This document shows, one piece after another, positions 6,303-13,340 of a DNA stretch of 31,632 nt. The notes beneath the pieces were generated by a model that worked only from the letters and a program-made list of their open reading frames with translations, made no database searches and was not told where the DNA came from. Origin of the DNA: a virus; the IMG/VR virus record IMGVR_UViG_3300042397_001606, positions 1-31,632 of that record; one strand, given 5' to 3'. The position numbers and the translations under genes were made by a program. The stretch's first letter is position 1. Every line of letters starts with the position of its first letter.

Positions 6303-6317
6303 CAAAGATAGTAATAC
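6303..6317 (-). promoter_or_regulatory. Leftward promoter with half operator
   Basis: -7 box TATCTTTG (6310-6303), directly preceded by GTATTAC (6317-6311), the same half-site that abuts the -7 box at 4814 and 26753. The second half-site is not preserved, because the sequence runs into the terminator at 6327. It would drive 6289 to 4936. Confidence 0.5.
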
Positions 6318-6326
6318 TACTTAAAT

Positions 6327-6360
6327 AAAAAAGCCCACCAAATTAATGATAGGCTTTTTT
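6327..6360. terminator. Bidirectional intrinsic terminator
   Basis: AAAAAAGCC, a 16-base loop, GGCTTTTTT: a stem flanked by A and T runs usable in either direction. It ends the leftward lysis region and forms the 3' end of the small RNA candidate at 6327-6391. Confidence 0.75.
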
Positions 6361-6391
6361 GATTTGTTCAATTTCCCGACTAAAAGAAATA
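6327..6391 (-). ncRNA. Candidate small RNA, about 65 nt
   Basis: A strong promoter (next entry) is followed after about 30 bases of non-coding sequence by the terminator at 6327-6360. No start codon with a useful frame lies between. The product would be a short RNA ending in the GGCTTTTTT hairpin. Alternatively the promoter adds transcription for the downstream operon by leakage through the terminator. Start point estimated from the promoter, not observed. Confidence 0.45.
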
Positions 6392-6396
6392 CACTG

Positions 6397-6426
6397 CAAA
6401 CATAAATAAACTTTTTACAATTGCAA
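6397..6426 (-). promoter_or_regulatory. Consensus Bacteroidetes promoter
   Basis: On the minus strand: TTG (6426-6424), 19-bp spacer, TATGTTTG (6404-6397). This fits the TTG-N19-TAnnTTTG consensus fully. Unlike the other leftward promoters it has no GTAWTAC block. No gene follows before the terminator at 6327-6360. Confidence 0.6.
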
Positions 6427-6476
6427 ATTTATTTTAAATAAACATTTTTGTTGCAAATAAGTAGGTTTGAAACTAT

Positions 6477-6551
6477 CTATTTTTTAAAAAAATATGTGTA
6501 AATCATTTCAGCCAATGCAATTACAATTGCTCCAATTATTAAAACTATCAT
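6477..6551 (-). CDS. 24-aa membrane peptide downstream of lysozyme
   Basis: ATG at 6551, one base after the lysozyme stop region; reads MIVLIIGAIVIALAEMIYTYFFKK up to the KK end (24 residues in two parts: MIVLIIGAIVIALA and EMIYTYFFKK). One hydrophobic helix of about 19 residues with a basic tail, so N-out or N-in single-span. Small single-span peptides beside lysozyme are often pinholins, antiholins or spanin partners; none can be chosen from sequence. The ORF is very short, so chance is possible. Confidence 0.4.
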   Translation of the reverse strand: MIVLIIGAIVIALAEMIYTYFFKK

Positions 6552-6552
6552 T

Positions 6553-7008
6553 TTATTTAAAGTATAAACTAGCTTCAGCTATTCGCCTATTCGTTAATCC
6601 TTTTAGCGGCTTTCCTGCTGCTTTATTCCATCTTAAAAACTCATTGCTGATAGTTGGGTCTTTTGGATTTACATTAACTTTTTTTAGCAAAGTTGAACTC
6701 TTTAAATTACCAACTCCGCAATTATAGGCGAAGGAAACAAGCGCATCAAATTGATTTTGATTTACTGCATCAGTTGTATAGGCATCAACATTTTTTTCAA
6801 AGTAGATTAAGTCATGTGCTAAATAATTTTCAGCTGTTTGTTCTGTTATAGCTGAATCCTTTAAACTAACTTTTATTCCATTTGGATAAATAGTAGTTCC
6901 ATAACCAATAGTTGGAACTTTTGCGCTACATAAATAAGGCTTCAATTTCAACCCCTCAAAGGATTTAATTAAGTCAATACCCTGCTTACTTGTTTTAGTT
7001 ATTTTCAT
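6553..7008 (-). CDS. Phage lysozyme, GH24 (T4/P22 type)
   Basis: A 151-aa endolysin that cleaves the peptidoglycan glycan strand. The catalytic triad E18-(8)-C27-(5)-T33 has the family spacing (T4 lysozyme E11, D20, T26), in KSFEGLKLKPYLCSAKVPT, followed by IGYGTT. Cys in place of Asp is known among the lambdoid relatives. The C-terminal part (FDALVSFAYNCGVGNL, then FLRWNKAAGKPLKGLTNRR) is typical. No N-terminal signal, so it needs a holin; two candidates lie directly upstream. I choose ATG at 7008 over an upstream TTG. Confidence 0.93.
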   Translation of the reverse strand: MKITKTSKQGIDLIKSFEGLKLKPYLCSAKVPTIGYGTTIYPNGIKVSLKDSAITEQTAENYLAHDLIYFEKNVDAYTTDAVNQNQFDALVSFAYNCGVGNLKSSTLLKKVNVNPKDPTISNEFLRWNKAAGKPLKGLTNRRIAEASLYFK

Positions 7009-7195
7009 CTCGTTCAACGTTTATTTTAGTTACATAGCCACCTATTGCAATCATAGCTGGAATGATTAATTTGTGCCAATCAGTTGAAAAAATAAACGTA
7101 CTAAAATCAATTGTACTCCATGCAGTCCCGACCGCAACTAATAAGCCTGCAAAAGTGCTAATTTCAGATTTGTATTTGTATAAAATTGTTTTCAT
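6995..7195 (-). CDS. Candidate holin (two membrane segments)
   Basis: A 66-aa protein with two hydrophobic helices (about 12-28, STFAGLLVAVGTAWSTI, and 42-57, HKLIIPAMIAIGGYVTKI) and a charged C-terminus (NVERDENN). Size, two-span plan, acidic/basic tail and position directly before lysozyme (14-base overlap) suit a class II holin that opens the inner membrane for the endolysin. No sequence family recognised. Confidence 0.65.
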   Translation of the reverse strand: MKTILYKYKSEISTFAGLLVAVGTAWSTIDFSTFIFSTDWHKLIIPAMIAIGGYVTKINVERDENN

Positions 7196-7486
7196 TTAAC
7201 TATCTATTTTTTTTATTAGTGAATTAATTGCAAGTGCTAAGTCGTTGTCGTTATAACTTTTTGTATTTATCTTTAAAGTTAAGTCATTTAATGTACTTTG
7301 CATTTTATCAAACTTGACCTCAATTTCTTTTAAATCTTGCTTCAAATCGTCAATGCCTTGGGTGTGCAAATCTTCAATTTTCTGTATTCTTTTTTCATGG
7401 TCTTGCACCCTTGCAAAAAACCAAAATGCAACCGCTGAAACCCCACCAAATGCCGCATTAATTATAGGTTGAATTTCAATCATCAT
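7196..7486 (-). CDS. Membrane-anchored coiled-coil protein (holin/XhlA-like)
   Basis: A 96-aa protein with one N-terminal membrane helix (about 9-25, INAAFGGVSAVAFWFFA) followed by a long coiled coil (KRIQKIEDLHTQGIDDLKQD and on to about residue 70). It resembles hemolysin XhlA-type or i-spanin-type lysis proteins in plan. It ends one base before the holin candidate start (7195). With the lipoprotein at 4936 already a spanin candidate, a role as holin accessory is more likely; this is inference. Confidence 0.6.
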   Translation of the reverse strand: MMIEIQPIINAAFGGVSAVAFWFFARVQDHEKRIQKIEDLHTQGIDDLKQDLKEIEVKFDKMQSTLNDLTLKINTKSYNDNDLALAINSLIKKIDS

Positions 7487-7487
7487 A

Positions 7488-7727
7488 CTATGGTAATTCT
7501 ACGCTAATTTGGTTTTCAAAAAACGATACAATTTCTTCGATTGAATTTGCGCCTACATTGATAGCAATTTCTTCACCATTTTTAATTTCAACTCGCACTA
7601 CTGGCGATGTAGTTACAATGTTTGTAAATGCAATGTTGTAGCCATACTCCTCGTATTTTTCAATTGCCTTTTTTGCTAATACCGATTTAGCTTTAATTTC
7701 TGTTACTAATAATTCGTTAATTGTCAT
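7488..7727 (-). CDS. Small soluble protein, unknown
   Basis: A 79-aa protein: an N-terminal helix (LLVTEIKAKSVLAKKAIEKY), a beta-like middle with VVRVEIKNGEEIAINVG, and a C-terminal helix (IEEIVSFFENQISVEL). Tightly packed between the 68-aa protein and the lysis genes. Could be a fibre chaperone or lysis accessory; no family recognised. Confidence 0.65.
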   Translation of the reverse strand: MTINELLVTEIKAKSVLAKKAIEKYEEYGYNIAFTNIVTTSPVVRVEIKNGEEIAINVGANSIEEIVSFFENQISVELP

Positions 7728-7729
7728 GT

Positions 7730-7936
7730 TTATATTGTTGTTTTTTTTGGTTCAAAATCAATTAATGGAAGTTCTTTAAGCCATTCGTAAGGAGGTATTG
7801 TTGCAAGCTCAATTTCCTGTAATGAAATTACCCATTTATTATTTAAATCTTGAATAGGATTAAATAAACTATTTGGTGCAAATTCTTTGCCCTCAATTAA
7901 GTTTTTTTGTGCTGTTGTTAATAGTGCTACTTTCAT
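7730..7936 (-). CDS. Small conserved-type protein next to fibre gene
   Basis: A 68-aa protein of the pattern LLTTAQKNLIEGKEF...FNPIQDLNNKWVISLQEIE...WLKELPLIDFEPK. Similar short proteins are, as I recall, regularly found directly after the fibre/adhesin gene in Bacteroidetes phages; they may be part of the fibre or its assembly. One-base overlap with the fibre gene. Confidence 0.65.
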   Translation of the reverse strand: MKVALLTTAQKNLIEGKEFAPNSLFNPIQDLNNKWVISLQEIELATIPPYEWLKELPLIDFEPKKTTI

Positions 7937-8763
7937 TATACTTGGCGTGCTAAATCGGTTTGAAATTGTTGAATAATATTATATTCTAGTAACGAATTTG
8001 CATCGCTTAAACCTGCACCAATTACTCCAAAAGCGTATTGTTTAGATGCTGCAGTAGTTGCTGAACCGCCACTATTTGCAGCCCCTATAAACATATTTAA
8101 ATTAGGTCTGCTTTCAGTTTGTGCCGAATCAATTACTTTACTTCCATTTTTATACCCAGTTGTATTAGTAGCTGAAAGCCTATTTACTATATTTAACCCT
8201 CTGCAATCTGATGTAGCTACTTGTGGATAAGGTAAAACAACACCATAACTAGTATTTAAATTGCCTACAAATCTACTCATTAACGCAAATTCAGCAGGCG
8301 AATTTAAAGTACCCATGTCATAACGTGTTTCGTTTATATTGTTTCTAATATAAAGTCCAAACCTGCCATTACTTGCGCTTAATTGCGTACTTGGATTAAA
8401 AAAAGTATTTGCAAAACTATTAGTACCATTTCCTAGTATTCCATTTGATGAGTGAGTCCAACCTCCGCTAAACGATAACCTAAATGCAGCGTCTAAATCT
8501 CTACTATCTTTTAAATTAAATTTGTTTGTCGATGCAGTACCTCCAACAATTGGATAAATCGCACTTGAACTACTCCATAAATCAACGCTATTATTTAAGT
8601 TACCTTGGCCTTTATAGTTTAAAACAAGTCGGTTAATTGCGTTTACAATTGTAGTGTCAGTTATTCCTGCTGCTGTTAAAAATGATGATGCGCTTGGGTC
8701 AATGCCATTATAATAAGGCAAAACTCCACTCCTTGCGTTTATTTTTGGCTCAAAAAACCACAT
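7936..8763 (-). CDS. Tail fibre/adhesin-like structural protein
   Basis: A 275-aa protein with the pattern SFLTAAGITDTTIVNAINRL, VLNYKGQGNL..., IYPIVGGTASTNKFNLKD, then a beta-rich part full of asparagine, serine and glycine (GGWTHSSNGILGNGTNSFAN, then SARNN-like strand repeats) and the end LLEYNIIQQFQTDLAR. I recall this architecture as common among Bacteroidetes phage virion proteins, where a lectin-like or receptor-binding role is supposed. It lies between connectors and lysis genes, a usual place for fibre genes. Receptor binding is inference. Confidence 0.72.
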   Translation of the reverse strand: MWFFEPKINARSGVLPYYNGIDPSASSFLTAAGITDTTIVNAINRLVLNYKGQGNLNNSVDLWSSSSAIYPIVGGTASTNKFNLKDSRDLDAAFRLSFSGGWTHSSNGILGNGTNSFANTFFNPSTQLSASNGRFGLYIRNNINETRYDMGTLNSPAEFALMSRFVGNLNTSYGVVLPYPQVATSDCRGLNIVNRLSATNTTGYKNGSKVIDSAQTESRPNLNMFIGAANSGGSATTAASKQYAFGVIGAGLSDANSLLEYNIIQQFQTDLARQV

Positions 8764-8764
8764 A

Positions 8765-9001
8765 CTAAATACGATTTATTAAATAGCTAATTGTACCAGT
8801 GCCACTTACAGTTACTTGGTTTGCATTATTAACATCTAATGGCACGCCTTGTCCGCTTAATAAAGTACAAACTGCACCACCATTTACCACAAATGATAAA
8901 TTCGCAGTTGTTGAATTTATTAGTGTTAATCCGTTGGTTACGTCAGCCGCTAACGCAACTTGTGAACCTGTTAATGTTTGATTTCTTGATATGTTTGGCA
9001 T
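8765..9001 (-). CDS. Small beta-rich virion protein candidate
   Basis: A 78-aa protein made of short beta-like segments with threonine, asparagine and glycine (GLTLINSTTANLSFVVNGG, VTVSGTGTISYLI). No charged helices, no signal. This composition is typical of small virion decoration or fibre-associated proteins. It lies one base upstream of the fibre-like gene. No family recognised. Confidence 0.6.
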   Translation of the reverse strand: MPNISRNQTLTGSQVALAADVTNGLTLINSTTANLSFVVNGGAVCTLLSGQGVPLDVNNANQVTVSGTGTISYLINRI

Positions 9002-9002
9002 T

Positions 9003-9497
9003 TTATTTTATTGCACGTATTCCGAACCGATTACGTGGCTTTGTTATTGGTGAAACTTTGGTAAAATTAATATTATCAAACGTGTAATTTTTTGCTTTTA
9101 ATTCGTTTAACATACGATTGATATAAACTTGACTATCTCTTTCAGTATTGCTTATCATTGTAGCTCTTGCCTTGTCGCTTACTTGCTGTGTAGTATCGTC
9201 AATTACTGTACTAATAGCAAATTGAGTAACATTTCTACCATGCCATGTAAGCAATCTAATATAAGCTAAATAACTCCATGCTTGTTTAAAATAGTTATTG
9301 TAAAAACTAATTAATTGCGGCTTGCTATTATCGGTTAAACTTAGGGCTACAAGTGCATTAACTAAGTCATCTGAAATTAAACCCTCAAAACTAATTTCGA
9401 TTGTTTTTTTTATGTGAGGATTAATTAATCTATCCTCTATATTAGTAGTCAATTGCTCAACTACGCTCGCTAATTCTGTTTTAGTTAGTTGTGGCAT
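9003..9497 (-). CDS. Connector-like protein (DUF6712-like)
   Basis: A 164-aa helical protein. The central part (YFKQAWSYLAYIRLLTWHGR, then NVTQFAISTVIDD) and the following SDKARATMISNTERDSQVYI resemble a Bacteroidetes phage family I know as DUF6712, placed near portal and capsid genes and thought to be a head-tail connector. It overlaps the portal gene by 17 bases, supporting a neck role. The family name is from memory. Confidence 0.65.
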   Translation of the reverse strand: MPQLTKTELASVVEQLTTNIEDRLINPHIKKTIEISFEGLISDDLVNALVALSLTDNSKPQLISFYNNYFKQAWSYLAYIRLLTWHGRNVTQFAISTVIDDTTQQVSDKARATMISNTERDSQVYINRMLNELKAKNYTFDNINFTKVSPITKPRNRFGIRAIK

Positions 9498-10797
9498 TTG
9501 GCTGTAATCCTATTAAGTTTAAAATTTGCGCATCACTCATTTTTTCCATGATTTTACTTGCTATTTCAGGCTTCAATGAGTTTAAAGAATTGATTAATAT
9601 TTGTTGCTCTTCGCTTATGTTTGTTTTAGCTTGCTCATACCCTCCTAACAATCTTAACTCGTCAGGTGTTAGAACTGCTAATACTTCACTAGGTAAATAG
9701 TCGTAAATATTTAACTGTTTAATACTCCAATCAACCTGCGGCCAAAGTACTGTAAATGCTTCTATAATTAGTTGTTGTCTACTTTTAATCATAAGCATAA
9801 ACATTTTCAAACTATTATAAATTGCTTGTGCATTACCTAAAATTGTAGCCGCTTCAAGTCCTATCATTACTGGTGGAACTGAAAAATGTCTACATACTGC
9901 ATTTGCAACCCTTAAACGTGCCTTATCAACTCCATCCAACATCTCCGCTAAAGGGAATATTGTTATTTGTGGTATCGCTTCGGGTGTTTGCCCTTCCAAA
10001 AGCATTACACTAGCGGCTTCATCGCCTATAAAAGATTTGATTGTTTCATCAAATGCATCGGCTTCGGTTACTCCGTATTCATCAGGGTTTTGGTCGTCTA
10101 ATTTGCCACCCATAGCGATACTTACATTGGGCTTAAACCCTTTTGTTATATTGCGTTTTTCTAATCGCTGCAAACTAGCATCACTTTGAATATCTTCTAG
10201 CCCACTATTGCAGTCAGGTATAGGATAAATGTCCCCAAAATCAAACTCTTTTGCTTTAAAAGGATAGAAAATAGTACCTACTTGCTCACCTTTTTCAGAT
10301 AATTCAGTTCTTACTGCTTGCGCTCTTTGCTGAGTAGTTAAATAAGGGTCAAACTCTTGTAAAAATCTATCTTCATCTTTCCTGTAATCGCTTTCACCCA
10401 TTCTTGGATTCCAACGAATAAAACCGTTTACATCTTTGCGAACTTCTTTTAAACCTACTTTGTAGATACTTGCAATATTGCCGCTCATATCAACTAAAAT
10501 ACGTAAGACAAAACCCTCAAAAATTGATACTGGTTGCGCTATTTCAGATAAAAACTGATTGCCGTTTTGATATTTATTTACTCTAAAATTTTGAGCTTGT
10601 TCATTTATAAATCCTTCGCCTTGCACAAATGAAGCAATAGCCCTAACGCAATTTGTAGCCGTTCCACTATCATTTATTGAGCGCAATAATACATTTGGCA
10701 ACTTATCAGTTTCACCATAAATATAACGCTTATAACCTGTTCTTTCTTTGGTTATTTCAGCTACTTTATTTTGTATTATGCGAAATCTTTTACTCAT
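9481..10797 (-). CDS. Portal protein
   Basis: A 438-aa protein that would form the dodecameric DNA entry ring of the head. The clearest part is about 310-350: RHFSVPPVMIGLEAATILGN, then a long helix SLKMFMLMIKSRQQLIIEAF, matching the portal pattern 'FxvPPxllG ... gn ... p.q..ie'. The N-terminal part has mixed strands and a charged middle with QTEF-like clip region features. Unusually it lies downstream of protease and capsid genes, not between terminase and protease. Overlaps the connector-like gene by 17 bases. Confidence 0.85.
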   Translation of the reverse strand: MSKRFRIIQNKVAEITKERTGYKRYIYGETDKLPNVLLRSINDSGTATNCVRAIASFVQGEGFINEQAQNFRVNKYQNGNQFLSEIAQPVSIFEGFVLRILVDMSGNIASIYKVGLKEVRKDVNGFIRWNPRMGESDYRKDEDRFLQEFDPYLTTQQRAQAVRTELSEKGEQVGTIFYPFKAKEFDFGDIYPIPDCNSGLEDIQSDASLQRLEKRNITKGFKPNVSIAMGGKLDDQNPDEYGVTEADAFDETIKSFIGDEAASVMLLEGQTPEAIPQITIFPLAEMLDGVDKARLRVANAVCRHFSVPPVMIGLEAATILGNAQAIYNSLKMFMLMIKSRQQLIIEAFTVLWPQVDWSIKQLNIYDYLPSEVLAVLTPDELRLLGGYEQAKTNISEEQQILINSLNSLKPEIASKIMEKMSDAQILNLIGLQPNATTN

Positions 10798-11098
10798 TGA
10801 TTAAAGCCATAAGAGTAGGCTCATTTTTAAAATATTTTTCTACTATTTCATCTGTTAAATTTTCCTTTGTTATAGTAAAATTTACATCTTTAATCTGTAT
10901 TTGGCAGTCTTCAAATTGTGGTTTAAAACTGCAAATATTTGCTTCTTTTTTTGTTTCTTTTTTTGCCATTTCTTTTATGCGAAAATAGTTAAAAACTTTT
11001 ACTTTATCACCCCAACAGCTTAAACATAATTTTATAGAAGTGAGTTGTTCGTATTTCCCGAACAACTCACTCCAATTATTGACATCGTAAATTGTCAT
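10790..11098 (-). CDS. Small protein before portal, unknown
   Basis: A 102-aa protein: NNWSELFGKYEQLTSIKLCL with CLSCWGDK (two cysteines), then a lysine-rich linker (MAKKETKKEAN, residues 44-54) and a helical end (ENLTDEIVEKYFKNEPTLMAL). An in-frame ATG at 10969 with an A-rich leader would give a 59-aa form. The ATG at 11098 overlaps by one base the stop of the +1-frame extension of the upstream gene (TAATG), suggesting coupled translation. The 5' coding part holds a perfect 13-bp hairpin (11039-11071). Confidence 0.6.
   Translation of the reverse strand: MTIYDVNNWSELFGKYEQLTSIKLCLSCWGDKVKVFNYFRIKEMAKKETKKEANICSFKPQFEDCQIQIKDVNFTITKENLTDEIVEKYFKNEPTLMALINE
11039..11071. repeat. Perfect 13-bp inverted repeat inside a gene
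   Basis: AGTGAGTTGTTCG (11039-11051), 7-base loop, CGAACAACTCACT (11059-11071). It begins 27 bases after the start codon at 11098 in the leftward mRNA. There is no T run, so it is not a normal terminator. It could block ribosomes or RNase movement between the tail-like gene and the portal gene. Confidence 0.8.
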
Positions 11099-11310
11099 TA
11101 AAGAATAGTTGTTATTGCACCACTTGAATTAACAATATAACCTGAACCGAACTCACTTGTATAATACGTATCGGCTGGTGCAGTTGTGCTTAAATCACTA
11201 TTCAAATACAATACAGTCCCTAGCTCTATAACGCCCGAATAAAATACAGTAAATAAGTCAGTATAAAATTCGTCTATACTAACTATTATACTGTTCGGGC
11301 TAGAACGAAA
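11098..11310 (-). CDS. +1-frame C-terminal extension of the tail-tube-like protein
   Basis: Directly after the stop of the 199-aa gene (TAG at 11302-11300) the +1 frame is open from about 11316 to a TAA at 11100-11098, about 70 codons. It has no ATG and no convincing GTG start. The product (PNSIIVSIDEFYTDLFTVFY, then YLNSDLSTTAPADTYYTSEF, ending SSGAITTIL) looks like a real beta-rich virion module. A shift at CTT-T (11311-11308), as CTT to TTT, would join it to the main protein. Tail proteins with +1-shift extensions are known in Listeria phage PSA. A sequencing indel is the alternative. Confidence 0.6.
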   Translation of the reverse strand, partial: FRSSPNSIIVSIDEFYTDLFTVFYSGVIELGTVLYLNSDLSTTAPADTYYTSEFGSGYIVNSSGAITTIL

Positions 11311-11899
11311 GGCCGTCTAACTCCGTAATGTTAGTCGCTAAACTTGCGCTAGGTTTGTACAATTTAGGAGCGTTCCAAAATACACCCTCCATAGGTACTT
11401 CGCACCATGTATCAGCTGCATAAGTCACACCCTCTTGATATTTTGCTGTGGTTACTTTTAAACCTCTTTCGCTTACAAAATCCCCTGCATAAATAGGGTC
11501 AATATCAATTCCGATAGCCTTAACTTGACCTGCTAAATTTACATAAATAGCAAACATTCTTTCGCTGCTAATTAAGTATTCTAATTGCTTAACATCGGCT
11601 TGCGAATAAGGATATAAGAAAAAGTTAGCCATGTGTTTATACATTGCTTTACCTTTCATTGGTACGCTTTCCCACGTTACTACGTGTTGCTCTTTGTTTC
11701 CTCCGAACTTGCTTAATTTTTTACCACTTGTTAATGTGAAGGTTGAAATTTCACCATCACTTCCAAGTACTAATGTTGCTATATCAGCTCTAAAGCCAAT
11801 ATAAACAGTTCCATCAATACCACCTACTTTTTTTAAACCATTACAACTAGCTATTTGATTAGCTGTTAGTAATTGGTTACATGAATTTGAACTTGCCAT
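11300..11899 (-). CDS. Tail tube-like major structural protein
   Basis: A 199-aa beta-rich protein with IGFRADIATLVLGSDGEIST, a strand-rich middle (KLSKFGGNKEQHVVTWESVP) and VNLAGQVKAIGIDIDPIYAG. Position after the capsid gene with its own transcription start region, size and composition fit a tail tube or neck protein. The N-terminus has four cysteines/asparagines in SSNSCNQLLTANQIASCNG. It follows the capsid terminator (11918-11951), so it may be expressed separately or by leakage. A +1 frameshift near its stop could add about 70 residues. Confidence 0.55.
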   Translation of the reverse strand: MASSNSCNQLLTANQIASCNGLKKVGGIDGTVYIGFRADIATLVLGSDGEISTFTLTSGKKLSKFGGNKEQHVVTWESVPMKGKAMYKHMANFFLYPYSQADVKQLEYLISSERMFAIYVNLAGQVKAIGIDIDPIYAGDFVSERGLKVTTAKYQEGVTYAADTWCEVPMEGVFWNAPKLYKPSASLATNITELDGLSF

Positions 11900-11917
11900 T
11901 TTTGAATATTATTTTTA

Positions 11918-11951
11918 TAAAAAAAGGGTGATGATTTGTTCACCACCCTTT
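11918..11951 (-). terminator. Intrinsic terminator after capsid gene
   Basis: Read leftward: AAAGGGTG, 13-base loop, CACCCTTT, then TTTT. It lies between the capsid stop codon and the next start codon. Placement after a highly expressed capsid gene suggests partial termination that adjusts expression of the genes behind it. Confidence 0.75.
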
Positions 11952-11976
11952 AAATTTTGGTTATTAAAAATTAAAA

Positions 11977-13176
11977 CTATCCTACGTAAACTACTTTAGC
12001 TGATTGATAGAATACCCAACTTTCTAAAGTGAAAATTAAATCATAATAGAAGTTTTTAGCTGGTGCTGGTAATTTATCTACAACTGTATTTTGTAAGTCA
12101 CTTACTAAATCAGTAGCCCAAACAAAATCCATTGCATTGCCTGCTATCATTGCATTGCTAGGTAGTGGAACAAATTTAATCATTACACCTAAGTAGCTGA
12201 AATTATCACCCTCAATCATAAACGCATCTTTGAACGCTAAAGGATTGCTATTATATTGGCGAATGAACTTTTTACAATTCATAGGCATAAAGATAGTAGC
12301 ATACTGCATTGCTTCAGGATTGTTTAATAATTCATCAGGGAATTGAGCATATACTTTATCAACTTCATCTTTTATATTTGATGCTGTTAATGTAGTTCCT
12401 GCAACTTTAATACGTGTTCCAACTGCGAATGTGCCGGGTGTTACAGCATCACTATAAATTAATTTAGTTAATACACCATCAATATAACTTGAAGGAGCTG
12501 CTGCAACATAAGTTTTTTCGGCTGCGCCTACTGCATTTTGTGCCGTTCCTGCTGTTAATGCTGCTACTGCTGTTTTAGTTGCGCTAGTTGCACCATTCCA
12601 AAAATCAGACTCAACGCTTCTACTAGATTTGCCACCTACTAAGCCCATAATAGCTTCGGTAAATGGATTTTGTATAATGTTTGCTGCGCCTGGAGTTATA
12701 TCATTTGCGCCTGCTGTATTTCTAATAGTTTCGTAATCGAAAGTATCGTAAAACTCACGTTTTACTGGAGTTATTAAACGCTCTTCAACTGCCATTGTTC
12801 CCGTTGCTGTTGGAGTATTGCTATATGCTTGACTTGCTACTGTTGCACTTAAAGCACGAATACGGCCACTTCCTTTTATTTGGTCAAAGAAACGCACATA
12901 ACCTTCGCCTACTGTTTTATTTACAAAAATTAATTCAGTCAAAAATTCCTGATAAACTTCATCAGTAAATGTTGTTGGACCAGTAAATGTAATACCATAA
13001 GCAACGCCATTCATTTTGGCTTGTCTGCGAGCTTCACTATTAATTACAGTGAACAATAAAGATAGAGTAGTACCTAATACAATTGAATTGATATTAGACA
13101 TTCCGATTGAGTTAAAAGCTAATGAAAGGACTAAGCCAAACATTGCAATTGCTAAAAGTGAAATTATTTTTTTCAT
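11977..13176 (-). CDS. Major capsid protein (HK97-fold candidate)
   Basis: A 399-aa protein. Middle and C-terminal parts look like an HK97-type capsid subunit: FTEAIMGLVGGKSSRSVESD, the region NNPEAMQYATIFMPMNCKKF, IEGDNFSYLGVMIKFVPLPS, and a closing strand (ESWVFYQSAKVVYVG). It follows the protease/scaffold gene, as usual. Odd is the N-terminus: two strongly hydrophobic segments (3-22 and 28-46) before SEARRQAK, like a signal anchor. They may be a cleaved delta-domain equivalent or hold assembling heads at the membrane. Terminator directly downstream. Confidence 0.82.
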   Translation of the reverse strand: MKKIISLLAIAMFGLVLSLAFNSIGMSNINSIVLGTTLSLLFTVINSEARRQAKMNGVAYGITFTGPTTFTDEVYQEFLTELIFVNKTVGEGYVRFFDQIKGSGRIRALSATVASQAYSNTPTATGTMAVEERLITPVKREFYDTFDYETIRNTAGANDITPGAANIIQNPFTEAIMGLVGGKSSRSVESDFWNGATSATKTAVAALTAGTAQNAVGAAEKTYVAAAPSSYIDGVLTKLIYSDAVTPGTFAVGTRIKVAGTTLTASNIKDEVDKVYAQFPDELLNNPEAMQYATIFMPMNCKKFIRQYNSNPLAFKDAFMIEGDNFSYLGVMIKFVPLPSNAMIAGNAMDFVWATDLVSDLQNTVVDKLPAPAKNFYYDLIFTLESWVFYQSAKVVYVG

Positions 13177-13179
13177 GGT

Positions 13180-13338
13180 TTATTTTTGTTTTGTTTTTTT
13201 TGTTTCTTCAATTGCTTTGAAGTTTTCTTCGCTGCATTTCCCTGTTTCAATTAACCATTCTTTTGTAGCTTCATCAGCTTGGGTTATTGGTTGGCAATTA
13301 ATACCAAAAGGATTGATTGGTTCTATTAATTCGTACAT
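13180..13338 (-). CDS. 52-aa protein between protease and capsid genes
   Basis: ATG at 13338, TAA at 13182-13180, three bases before the capsid ATG. Reads PINPFGINCQPITQADEAT, then a helix with EWLIETGKCSEENFKAIEE and a lysine-rich tail. It overlaps the end of the protease/scaffold gene by no bases and fills the gap without waste, which supports it. Possibly a capsid accessory or decoration peptide; not recognised. Confidence 0.6.
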   Translation of the reverse strand: MYELIEPINPFGINCQPITQADEATKEWLIETGKCSEENFKAIEETKKTKQK

Positions 13339-13340
13339 AA

